Below the pieces are notes generated by a model. That model had not been told where the DNA came from and ran no database searches. It saw only the letters and a program-made list of their open reading frames with translations. DNA of 38,001 nt from a bacterium. GTDB lineage: Bacteria > Sysuimicrobiota > Sysuimicrobiia > Sysuimicrobiales > Segetimicrobiaceae. Below, piece by piece: positions 31,815-38,001 of the stretch (its first letter is position 1; the number at the start of each line of letters is the position of its first letter). The DNA is taken from assembly GCA_035308905.1 (NCBI GenBank), contig DATGFS010000061.1, positions 1-38,001 of the forward strand, read 5' to 3'. The position numbers and the translations under genes were made by a program.

Positions 31815-32618
31815 CTACCCGCCGGTGTGGGCGGCCTGCGCGGGCTTCGCCGCCGCCGGCCGGATGAAGATGCGGCAGAGCACGATGCTGAACTCGTACA
31901 GGAGGGCCATCGGCACCGCGACGAGCATCATCGTGACCGGGCTCCAGTCCGGGGTGCCGAAAACCGCGATCGCGGCGATGACCATGTAGGCGATGCGCCA
32001 CTCCCGGCGCAGCGTCTGCGGGGTGACGAGCCCGAGCATCGCGAGCGAGAGGATGACGAGCGGCGTCTCGAACGTCCCGCCGACGATGAGGAGAAAGAAC
32101 AGGACGTACGAGATGTAGGCGTTCGCCGTCAGCAGCACGTTGAACTGGCCGCCGGCCTGGGCGAGGAGCCAGCGGGTGCTGATCGGCAGGACGAAGACGT
32201 AGCCGAAGACGAGCCCGATCGCAAAGAGCACCCCCGCGAGCAGCGCGAGGGGGATGGTCCGGCGACGCTCGTTCTCGGTGAGGGCCGGCGAGATGAAGGC
32301 GTAGACCTGATACATGATCCACGGCATGCTGACGGCGAGGCCGAACAGAAACGCGATCTTCACCTTGACGAGAAACGGCTCCAGCACGGTCAGCGTCGTC
32401 AGCTTCATGTGCCCCGTGGGCCGCAGCAGCAGCGTGAGGAGCGGGTCCACGAAGATGAAGCCGGCAAGCGTCGCCACGAGCAGGCCGATGACGGAGCGGG
32501 TCAGCCGGACCCGCAGCTCCTCGAGATGCTCGATGAGCGTCATCGGCCGATCGCGCGGGGTGTCGGATCGCTCGTCCATCACGTCGGTCCTAGATTCGTC
32601 GCGGACGGCCGCGCTCAT
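31815..32618 (-). CDS. tatC: Sec-independent translocase subunit TatC
   Basis: 267 residues, six membrane spans. The N-terminal signature HLEELRVRLTRSV is the twin-arginine recognition region, and LEPFLVKVKIAFLFGLAVSMPW and FSPALTENERR-like (ISPALTENERRR) follow. Charged tail at the end. ATG at 32618 overlaps the preceding deacetylase stop (ATGA). TatA is not in this window. It is the last gene of the sigma-factor operon, which may tie Tat capacity to envelope stress (inference). Confidence 0.95.
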   Translation of the reverse strand: MSAAVRDESRTDVMDERSDTPRDRPMTLIEHLEELRVRLTRSVIGLLVATLAGFIFVDPLLTLLLRPTGHMKLTTLTVLEPFLVKVKIAFLFGLAVSMPWIMYQVYAFISPALTENERRRTIPLALLAGVLFAIGLVFGYVFVLPISTRWLLAQAGGQFNVLLTANAYISYVLFFLLIVGGTFETPLVILSLAMLGLVTPQTLRREWRIAYMVIAAIAVFGTPDWSPVTMMLVAVPMALLYEFSIVLCRIFIRPAAAKPAQAAHTGG

Positions 32619-35146
32619 TCCGCGTCCCGCGCAAGCTGGGAGACGGTCACGAGCGTGTACCCGCGCCGCCGCAGCTCCACGACGATCGCCGGCAGCGCGC
32701 GAACGGTATTGAGCGTGCCGTTGTGCATCAGCACGATCGCGCCCGGCTCCGCGCGCGCCAGCACGCGCTCGACGAGGATGCGGAACGGCGGCAGCGACCA
32801 GTCGCCGGAGTTCGTCGTCCACATGGCCATCCCGAGGCCGAGCCGGCGGGCGTCCCCGGCGACGCCCGCGGTATAGTCCCCGCCGGGCGGCCGGAACCAC
32901 TCCGCGGGCCGGCCGGCCGTGCGGCCGATCACCGCCGCGCCGGCGGCGATCTCACTACGGGCGACGGCGTCGCCAACCGTGACCATGTTCGGATGGTGGT
33001 AGGTGTGGTCGCCGACCTCGTGGCCGTCCGCCGTCATCGCCCGGACGAGGTACGGGTAGGCGCGGGCGTGCTCGCCGATCACGAAGAACGTCGCGTGCGC
33101 GCCGTACCGGCGCAGCACGGCGAGGAGGAGCGGCGTCGCCAGCGGGCTCGGCCCGTCGTCGAAGGTGAGCGCGATCTCGCGGCGCCGGGGGTTGCCGCGC
33201 CACAGCATGCCGTCACTCGCCGCGCCGAAGAGCAGCCCCTCGAGCTGCACCTTCGTGTCGACGATGCGCTGGAGGAGCGTACCCTGAAACCGCTCCGCCG
33301 ACTCGTAGGTCCGATCACCCGGCAGCAGCACCGGCGCCCGCATGCCGGCCGACAGGTGCGGATCGTGCGGAACGGGCAGTCGCGGAACGAGCGCCCCCTC
33401 GAGCAGTTCGGGCGCAAACCACACGCTGCCCGCCGCGGAAAGCGCCTCGCGCGGGTCCCCGCCGGGCGTGGCCCCGAGCAGCCGCCCGGCATCGAGCGCG
33501 GCGGTCACCGTCACGTCGGTGCGGCGGCCGTCGAACCGGCCCGGCATTTGATAGTAGCCGCTCAGCGTGATCCGGTCCACGCGCGGATCGGCGCGCGCCG
33601 CCGCGGCCGCGAGCGCGCGCGCGGTCGCCGCCGCCTCGCGCACCATCGCCGCGGGCGTCGCCGCCCGGTCCATCCCGTAGACGAACCAGATCCACACCAG
33701 CCGCGAGAGCCGCCCGTCCGGCAGTTTGGTGACACCGTCGCTGGCAACCGTCACCTTCACGACGACCGGAGCGAGGCCTTGCTCGACGAAGGCCTGCCAG
33801 ATGCGTGTCTCTTCGGGGTGGATGCCGGGACCGATCGGATGGGTGTCGTTCGTGATGTAGGGCGACACGGGAACGGGGGGCACATCCGGCCACGCCGGGG
33901 CCGGATGCACGGGCGGCTGAGTCGCCGCTTCGGCGATCGCGGGCGCGAGGAGCGCGCGCAGCCACCCGGCGGCGCGGCCCGCAACGGCCGCCCGGAGCGC
34001 GGACATCGTGGTCATGGCCGCCGGCCGCTCTGATTCCACAGCGGCCCGTCGCGGGTCGACCGGCAGCAGGTCGGACGATCCGGCCGGCGGTACCGACCGT
34101 CCGACGCGCAGGAGCTCGTTCGACGCGATGTCCCCGACAAGCGTCATCGAGATGCCGTTGGTGTTCCAGTGGACCACGGTGGCGACGCCCCGCGTCTGCA
34201 CCGTGCCCTCGAAGGCGCCGATCTGCACGCGCTGCCCGCCGCCCGCGCCCACCTGCGCGCCGCGGCTCTCGAACAGGGTCATCGTCGCGACGCCGTCCGT
34301 GAAGGCGAACGTCGCCGTCGGCGTGCCGTGAATCATGGCGACGTTGGACCGCACAAACTGGTAGCCCGGCGGCAGGTAGGCCGGCAGCTGCGGGATGAAG
34401 CCGACCCGGCGGGAGATCTCCTCGATCGTCAGGGCGGCGGCCGGCGCCTGCTGGAGGCGGGTCTGGACCTGCGCCCCCGCGGGCGGCGACACGATGAAGA
34501 GGTCCGCCGCGAGCGTCGGGTTCAGCTGTACGCTGAGAAACGCCGAGGTCTCCCGCAGCGCTCCGGCCGGGCCGTAGCGCTCGAGCCGGAGGATCAGCCG
34601 CGTCTCCAGATCGATCCACAGCCGCAGGCGCGGCCGGCCGGGCAGGCGGCCCCGGATGTCGATGATCCGCGCGGGCCGGCCGGCGACACGCTCGGCGCCG
34701 GCAAACCGCACTTCGTAGTTCGCGGCGAGCTGCGGGAGAATTTGACGGATGAGCTCGTCCTCGTCGGTCTGGGGCGCCGGCCCCTCGACGTACCGGCCGC
34801 GTCCGGGCACGAACTCGATCTGTCGGCCGGCGTTGATCACCACCACGCGTTCCGGTTGATCGCCGGCGGCCAGATACTCCAGCCGTGTGCGGTCGGGCGC
34901 CTGATGGTAGATCCGTACCTCGGACGCGCGAACGGTTTGCGCCCAGACGGTGACGGTCTTGGTGCCGGTGTAACTCACGCCCCGCGGCGCGAGCGCGGCC
35001 TCGGTCAGCCAGCGGATCGGCTCCGGCTCGTCCGGCCCGGCGGGCGGCACGCCCGGCGCGCCCAGCGCGGCACCGTCCGGGACGATCGCGGCCAGCAGCG
35101 CACAGACCGCCAGGAGCACGATCCGGCGGCGGAGGCGAGGCGTCAT
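32615..35146 (-). CDS. RseB-like sensor fused to NodB polysaccharide deacetylase
   Basis: 843 residues, one uninterrupted frame. Signal peptide (core about 9-28). Residues about 42-235 match the LolA-like domain of MucB/RseB: VSYTGTKTV, RIYHQAPDRTRLEYL, RVAGRPARIIDIRG, LRLWIDLETRLILRLE. Residues about 250-360 match the RseB C-terminal domain: LPPGYQFV, FAFTDGVATMTLFESRG, and GDIASNELLRVGRS. A Pro/Ala-rich linker and an unrecognised domain (about 425-600) follow. The C-terminal NodB domain (about 655-840) has all catalytic motifs: TFDDGPS (661-), HTYHH (714-718), RPPGG (752-), SGDWSLP and LMHNG. ATG 35146 has AGAGG 4-5 nt upstream, just after the anti-sigma stop. RseB protects anti-sigma factors in known systems; the fusion is unusual. 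Confidence 0.88.
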   Translation of the reverse strand: MTPRLRRRIVLLAVCALLAAIVPDGAALGAPGVPPAGPDEPEPIRWLTEAALAPRGVSYTGTKTVTVWAQTVRASEVRIYHQAPDRTRLEYLAAGDQPERVVVINAGRQIEFVPGRGRYVEGPAPQTDEDELIRQILPQLAANYEVRFAGAERVAGRPARIIDIRGRLPGRPRLRLWIDLETRLILRLERYGPAGALRETSAFLSVQLNPTLAADLFIVSPPAGAQVQTRLQQAPAAALTIEEISRRVGFIPQLPAYLPPGYQFVRSNVAMIHGTPTATFAFTDGVATMTLFESRGAQVGAGGGQRVQIGAFEGTVQTRGVATVVHWNTNGISMTLVGDIASNELLRVGRSVPPAGSSDLLPVDPRRAAVESERPAAMTTMSALRAAVAGRAAGWLRALLAPAIAEAATQPPVHPAPAWPDVPPVPVSPYITNDTHPIGPGIHPEETRIWQAFVEQGLAPVVVKVTVASDGVTKLPDGRLSRLVWIWFVYGMDRAATPAAMVREAAATARALAAAAARADPRVDRITLSGYYQMPGRFDGRRTDVTVTAALDAGRLLGATPGGDPREALSAAGSVWFAPELLEGALVPRLPVPHDPHLSAGMRAPVLLPGDRTYESAERFQGTLLQRIVDTKVQLEGLLFGAASDGMLWRGNPRRREIALTFDDGPSPLATPLLLAVLRRYGAHATFFVIGEHARAYPYLVRAMTADGHEVGDHTYHHPNMVTVGDAVARSEIAAGAAVIGRTAGRPAEWFRPPGGDYTAGVAGDARRLGLGMAMWTTNSGDWSLPPFRILVERVLARAEPGAIVLMHNGTLNTVRALPAIVVELRRRGYTLVTVSQLARDAE

Positions 35147-35147
35147 G

Positions 35148-35651
35148 TTACCTCTGGACAGTCGACTCCGGAAGAGCCGTGTGGGCGATGACCGTTCGTG
35201 TCACGTCGTCGGTCAGGCGGTCGGACGACGTCATCAGATAGTTGCGCACGTACGCGTCCGGATCGAACAACGTCCCCCGCGGCGCAAAGAGTCCGGACAC
35301 CCATCCCATCGGCAGCCCAATAATGACCAGTATCGTCGCGCCGGCCAGGGCAACCCGCAGCGGCCGTGTCACGGCCGGGCGTGTCACCGCCGCCCACACC
35401 GCGCGCCACGGCGACGGCCGGAACGCGGCTTCCTCCCGGGCGAGGCGCCAGTGAATCCGGTCCTCGAGTCCGGACGGCGCCACCGGATCCGGCAGCGCGC
35501 GCAGCAGTGAGCGCAGCGTCCGCAGCTCCTCGTAGGCGCGGCCGCACGTCCCGCAGACCTCGAGGTGCGCCTGCACCTGCTCCAGATCTGACGCCGGCAG
35601 GGCGCCGTCGAGGTACGCGGAGAGGTGATCGGCAACGTGCGTGTGGTTCAC
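35148..35651 (-). CDS. zinc anti-sigma factor, membrane-bound (zf-HC2)
   Basis: 167 residues. The ZAS motif H29-x3-C33-x2-C36 (HLEVCGTC) marks the anti-sigma domain that holds the cognate ECF sigma factor inactive. One membrane helix at about 98-120 (RVALAGATILVIIGLPMGW). The outside segment (121-167) would be the site read by an RseB-like protein. ATG at 35651 overlaps the sigma stop (ATGA), and the stop precedes the RseB-NodB start by one base. This is the sigma-RseA-RseB order of envelope-stress operons. Confidence 0.9.
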   Translation of the reverse strand: MNHTHVADHLSAYLDGALPASDLEQVQAHLEVCGTCGRAYEELRTLRSLLRALPDPVAPSGLEDRIHWRLAREEAAFRPSPWRAVWAAVTRPAVTRPLRVALAGATILVIIGLPMGWVSGLFAPRGTLFDPDAYVRNYLMTSSDRLTDDVTRTVIAHTALPESTVQR

Positions 35652-36328
35652 CGCTCCCCTCCCCTCAGGTAGGGACGCAGCGCGGAGCGCAGCGCCTCGC
35701 GCGCCCGGTGCAGGCGCGATCGAACGGTTCCGACCGGACAGGCGGCCACCGCCGCGATTTCATCATACGAAAGTCCCTCGATATCCGCAAGGACGACGAC
35801 CGTCCGGAACTCCGGCGGCAGGCTCTCGAGCGCGGCCTGAATGGGGCCGTCGAGATCCCGCACCTCGGTGAGATGCTGCGGGTCCGTGTCCGAATCGCCG
35901 AGCCGCGCAAGCAGCGGATCGCCCTCCGGGGAGGTGGGCGCGTCGAAGGAGATCTCGGGCCGCCGGCCGCGCCGGCGGATCCAGTCGATGTGGGTGCGGT
36001 GCATGATCCGGTACACCCACCGGTCGAAGAACGTCCCCGGCTGATACCGGTCGAACGCCCGAAACGCCTCGGCCACCGCTTCCTGCATCAAATCTTCCGC
36101 GTCGTCGGCGTTGCCGGCCAGCCGATACGCCACCCGGTAGATGCTGCGGAAGTGGCGGTTCAGCAGTTCCTCAAATGCCGCCAGACGGTGCGCGCCGCTC
36201 TGACCGGCCTGCGCGCCGGCATCGATGACTCCACTCAGCGCCGATACGGCTTCCGTCACGTCGGGACCCCCGGCAGCGGTCTCTTTGTGAAGAGCGTTGC
36301 CGGACTCCCGGAAGTTCCCCTCAGGCAC
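35648..36328 (-). CDS. ECF sigma factor (RpoE-like)
   Basis: 226 residues. Region 2 (about 55-125): HFRSIYRVAYRLAGNADDAEDLMQEAV and WVYRIMHRTHIDWIRRR. Region 4 (about 165-220): LPPEFRTVVVLADIEGLSYDEIA followed by PVGTVRSRLHRAREALR, the -35 recognition helix-turn-helix. No region 1 or 3, as in group IV. A roughly 45-residue N-terminal extension precedes region 2. GTG at 36328 has GGGAGG 5 nt upstream and overlaps the pth end by 8 bp. Confidence 0.93.
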   Translation of the reverse strand: MPEGNFRESGNALHKETAAGGPDVTEAVSALSGVIDAGAQAGQSGAHRLAAFEELLNRHFRSIYRVAYRLAGNADDAEDLMQEAVAEAFRAFDRYQPGTFFDRWVYRIMHRTHIDWIRRRGRRPEISFDAPTSPEGDPLLARLGDSDTDPQHLTEVRDLDGPIQAALESLPPEFRTVVVLADIEGLSYDEIAAVAACPVGTVRSRLHRAREALRSALRPYLRGGER

Positions 36329-36965
36329 CCGCGCCTCCCGGGCGTCCCGGGGGTCCGCCCTGCCCGGCCGCGGCCTCGCGCGGCCGGCCCCCGGCCGCCG
36401 CAGTCTCCCGCACGTTGACCCGGTTCATCGCCGCCTCCAGGCCGTCGCTGACGACGGCCAGGGCGGCGTTGGCGGCGCGCTCGACGGCTTCGTCGATGAC
36501 GGTGCGCTCCTCCGGCGTAAAGCGCTCGAGCACGAACGTCTCCGGGGCTACGCCGGCCGGTGGACGGCCGATGCCGACCCGAAGCCGCGGAAAGTCCTTG
36601 GTGCCGAGCTCCTCGATGATCGAGCGGACGCCGTTGTGGCCGCCCGCGCCGTTGCCGGGCTTGAGCCGCAGCCGGCCGAGGGGCAGGTCGAGGTCGTCGT
36701 AGACGATCAACACATTCTCCGGACGAACGCGCCGGCGCCGCGAGAGGTCGGCCACGGCCTGGCCGCTCACGTTCATGTAGGTTTCCGGAACGGCGAGCAG
36801 CACCGCGGCTCTCCCGAAGTGGGCGCGCGCGGTCCGCGCGAAGCCGTCATCGGCCAGCCGCACGCCGAGTTTGGCGGCGACGCGGTCCACCACGTCGCCG
36901 CCGACGTTGTGCCGCGTGCCCCGATACCGGCGGCCCGGATTGCCGAGTCCCACGATGGCGATCAT
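36321..36965 (-). CDS. pth: peptidyl-tRNA hydrolase
   Basis: 214 residues. It begins IAIVGLGNPGRRY, with catalytic H19 in GTRHNVGG, YMNVSGQAV, and the DDLDLPLGRLRLKPGNG-plus-GGHNG loop. It releases tRNA from peptidyl-tRNA. ATG at 36965 is taken as start: it gives the canonical N-terminus, while the in-frame ATG at 36980 sits inside a hairpin arm. The C-terminus carries about 25 extra Gly/Ala/Pro residues and overlaps the sigma factor gene by 8 bp, so the sigma operon is joined to translation genes. Confidence 0.93.
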   Translation of the reverse strand: MIAIVGLGNPGRRYRGTRHNVGGDVVDRVAAKLGVRLADDGFARTARAHFGRAAVLLAVPETYMNVSGQAVADLSRRRRVRPENVLIVYDDLDLPLGRLRLKPGNGAGGHNGVRSIIEELGTKDFPRLRVGIGRPPAGVAPETFVLERFTPEERTVIDEAVERAANAALAVVSDGLEAAMNRVNVRETAAAGGRPREAAAGQGGPPGRPGGAGA

Positions 36966-36976
36966 CTCTCTACGTA

Positions 36977-37013
36977 GCATGAGGGGCGCGGCCCGATCCC
37001 ACGCCCCTCATGC
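36977..37013 (-). other. 12-bp perfect hairpin between rplY and pth
   Basis: GCATGAGGGGCG (36977-36988) pairs with CGCCCCTCATGC (37002-37013) around a 13-nt loop. No T-run follows, so it is not an ordinary terminator. It may control mRNA processing or pth translation. The pth ribosome binding region AGAGAG (36966-36971) lies just past the stem. Confidence 0.5.
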
Positions 37014-37049
37014 ACCAAACCGCAGCCGCGCATCCCTGCTCGGACCGCG

Positions 37050-37790
37050 CTACTCCTTCTTGTCGGACTTGGCCGGCTTGGCCTCCGCCTTGGCGGGCTT
37101 GGCCTCGGCCTTGGGCGCCTTGGCTCCCTCTTCGGCCGGAGCCTCGCCCTCGGCCGGCGCACGCCCGACGACCTCGGGCTCCGCCGCCGCCTCGGCCTCC
37201 GCCGCGGGCGCCGCCTCTTCCTCGACCACCGGCGCCACCACCGCGGCGATCACTTCCTCGGGCGGCGTGAGGACCTCGATGCCCTCCGCCACCTTCAGGT
37301 CGCCGACGTGGATCGACGCGCCGACGCGCAGGCCGGTGACGTCCACGGTGAACCGGTCGGGAATCTGCGTCGGCAGACAGCGCACCTCGATCTCGCGGCG
37401 GACCTGTTCGAGCACGCCGCCGCCCGCAGTGACGCCCTCGGGCGTGCCGCTCAACACGACGGGCACGCTGACCTCGAGCGCTTCGGTCAAACTGATCAGG
37501 TGCAGGTCCACGTGCAGGATCTCGCGGCGAATGTGGTCGCGCTGGATCTCCTCGATCATCACCACTTCGGTCTGCGCGTCGCCGTCCTGCGCGATCCGCA
37601 GATCGATCAGGGCGTTCCGGCCCGCGGTGTGCAGCGCCGAGACCAGGTCCTTGCGGCCTAAGGACACCGCCCGGGGCGTCCGGCCGCGGCCGTAGAGCAC
37701 CGCCGGCACGAGACCGTCACGGCGCGCGCGCTTGGCCGCGCTCTTCCCCGTGGCCGTGCGCTCGAGGGCGCTCAGGCTCACCCGTTCCAT
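37050..37790 (-). CDS. rplY: 50S ribosomal protein L25 / general stress protein Ctc
   Basis: 246 residues: N-terminal L25 domain (5S rRNA binding) starting LSALERTATGKSAAKRARR, followed by the Ctc TL5-like domain (DLHLISLTEALEVSVPVVL). A C-terminal extension of about 60 residues is acidic (VVEEEAAPAAEAEAAAEPE) then turns to Ala/Pro/Lys repeats (AKAPKAEAKPAKAEAKPAK). ATG 37790 has GGAGG 9 nt upstream. It is the first gene of the rplY-pth-sigma series. Confidence 0.95.
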   Translation of the reverse strand: MERVSLSALERTATGKSAAKRARRDGLVPAVLYGRGRTPRAVSLGRKDLVSALHTAGRNALIDLRIAQDGDAQTEVVMIEEIQRDHIRREILHVDLHLISLTEALEVSVPVVLSGTPEGVTAGGGVLEQVRREIEVRCLPTQIPDRFTVDVTGLRVGASIHVGDLKVAEGIEVLTPPEEVIAAVVAPVVEEEAAPAAEAEAAAEPEVVGRAPAEGEAPAEEGAKAPKAEAKPAKAEAKPAKSDKKE

Positions 37791-37826
37791 GAGACGTCGC
37801 CTCCAGTCCGTTCGTTACGACGGGAC

Positions 37827-37856
37827 ATTATAGCATCTGCGCAGGCAGCGCGACAA
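37827..37856 (-). promoter_or_regulatory. promoter of rplY
   Basis: Minus strand: TTGTCG (37856-37851), 18-bp spacer, TGC-TATAAT with the hexamer at 37832-37827. Start near 37820, giving a leader of about 30 nt. The -35 box lies only a few bases from the end of the insertion sequence. Confidence 0.65.
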
Positions 37857-37859
37857 CGT

Positions 37860-38001
37860 GCTGTACTGGTCCAGTAGATCCGACTACACCAGCCTCCAAA
37901 TTCATCGCTGAGCCGCCTGCCATTGAGCGAGGTACTCGTTCGGAGTGAGGTAACCGAGCGCCTGGTGCGGCCGGACGTTGTTGTAGGTCTCCTCCCAGCG
38001 C
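37860..38001 (-). mobile_element. 3' end of a DDE-transposase insertion sequence
   Basis: Contains the transposase C-terminus (37902-38000) and about 40 bp of non-coding end carrying a TACTGG-T-CCAGTA palindrome (37864-37876). The element continues past the right edge. The exact boundary cannot be fixed because the other terminal repeat is not visible. Family is IS3- or IS481-like by the C-terminal motif. Confidence 0.7.
37902..38000 (-). CDS. IS3/IS481-type transposase, C-terminal 32 residues
   Basis: Translated from the minus strand: begins RWEETYNNVRPHQALGYL and continues TPNEYLAQW to a TGA at 37904. The N-x2-R-P-H-x-A-L-G-Y-x-T-P-x-E-Y signature marks the end of the rve-type integrase core. 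The rest lies beyond the window. Transcription points towards rplY. Confidence 0.85.
   Translation of the reverse strand, partial: RWEETYNNVRPHQALGYLTPNEYLAQWQAAQR

Overview
The window is about 38 kb of very GC-rich bacterial chromosome with densely packed genes, mostly on the minus strand. Many neighbours are joined by ATGA or GTGA overlaps, GTG starts are common, and GGAGG-type ribosome binding sites precede many genes. Three promoters share an extended -10 box (TGnTATAAT). There is no rRNA, tRNA, phage or CRISPR; the only mobile DNA is the 3' end of a DDE-transposase insertion sequence at the right edge. The gene set (L25/Ctc-Pth order, ECF vitamin-type importer, sigma/anti-sigma/RseB-like operon, TatC) would fit a deep-branching high-GC lineage such as an uncultured Terrabacteria relative, but the sequence alone does not settle the taxonomy.

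Layout. 1-2645: threonine synthase (cut by the left edge), a SAM methyltransferase and a single-domain DEAD-box-like protein whose ATP-binding motifs are degenerate. 2868-3913: a coupled queF-queT pair for queuosine precursor salvage. 3930-11709: a long minus-strand block in transcription order aldehyde dehydrogenase, M20 amidohydrolase, EcfA1, EcfA2, EcfT, S component, then an AtzG/GatC-like small subunit and an amidase that appears to start at CTG. It looks like uptake plus hydrolysis of a small amide or N-acyl compound. A TIM-barrel amidohydrolase is divergent from it. 12993-19714: small membrane or secreted proteins, a DUF4337 protein, a D,D-carboxypeptidase, a zinc alcohol dehydrogenase and Ada. 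19868-22011: AI-2E family permease and a BtuF-like protein.

22227-25942: a plus-strand four-gene cassette (methyltransferase, FAD reductase, SRPBCC cyclase-like protein, FabF-like condensing enzyme) resembling small aromatic-polyketide or lipid loci, without a recognisable ACP or type III PKS beside it. A secreted protein follows. 26721-29808: an overlapping operon of a MsrP-like molybdoenzyme, an MFS permease and phenylacetate-CoA ligase. 29935-31500: an exported FAD oxidoreductase with its own promoter.

31815-37790: rplY, pth, an ECF sigma factor, a zinc anti-sigma factor, a large exported protein that joins an RseB-like sensor to a NodB polysaccharide deacetylase, and tatC. I consider this sensor-deacetylase fusion inside a sigma-factor operon the most interesting system here: it suggests an envelope-stress circuit in which the sensor is also a cell-wall or polysaccharide-modifying enzyme.
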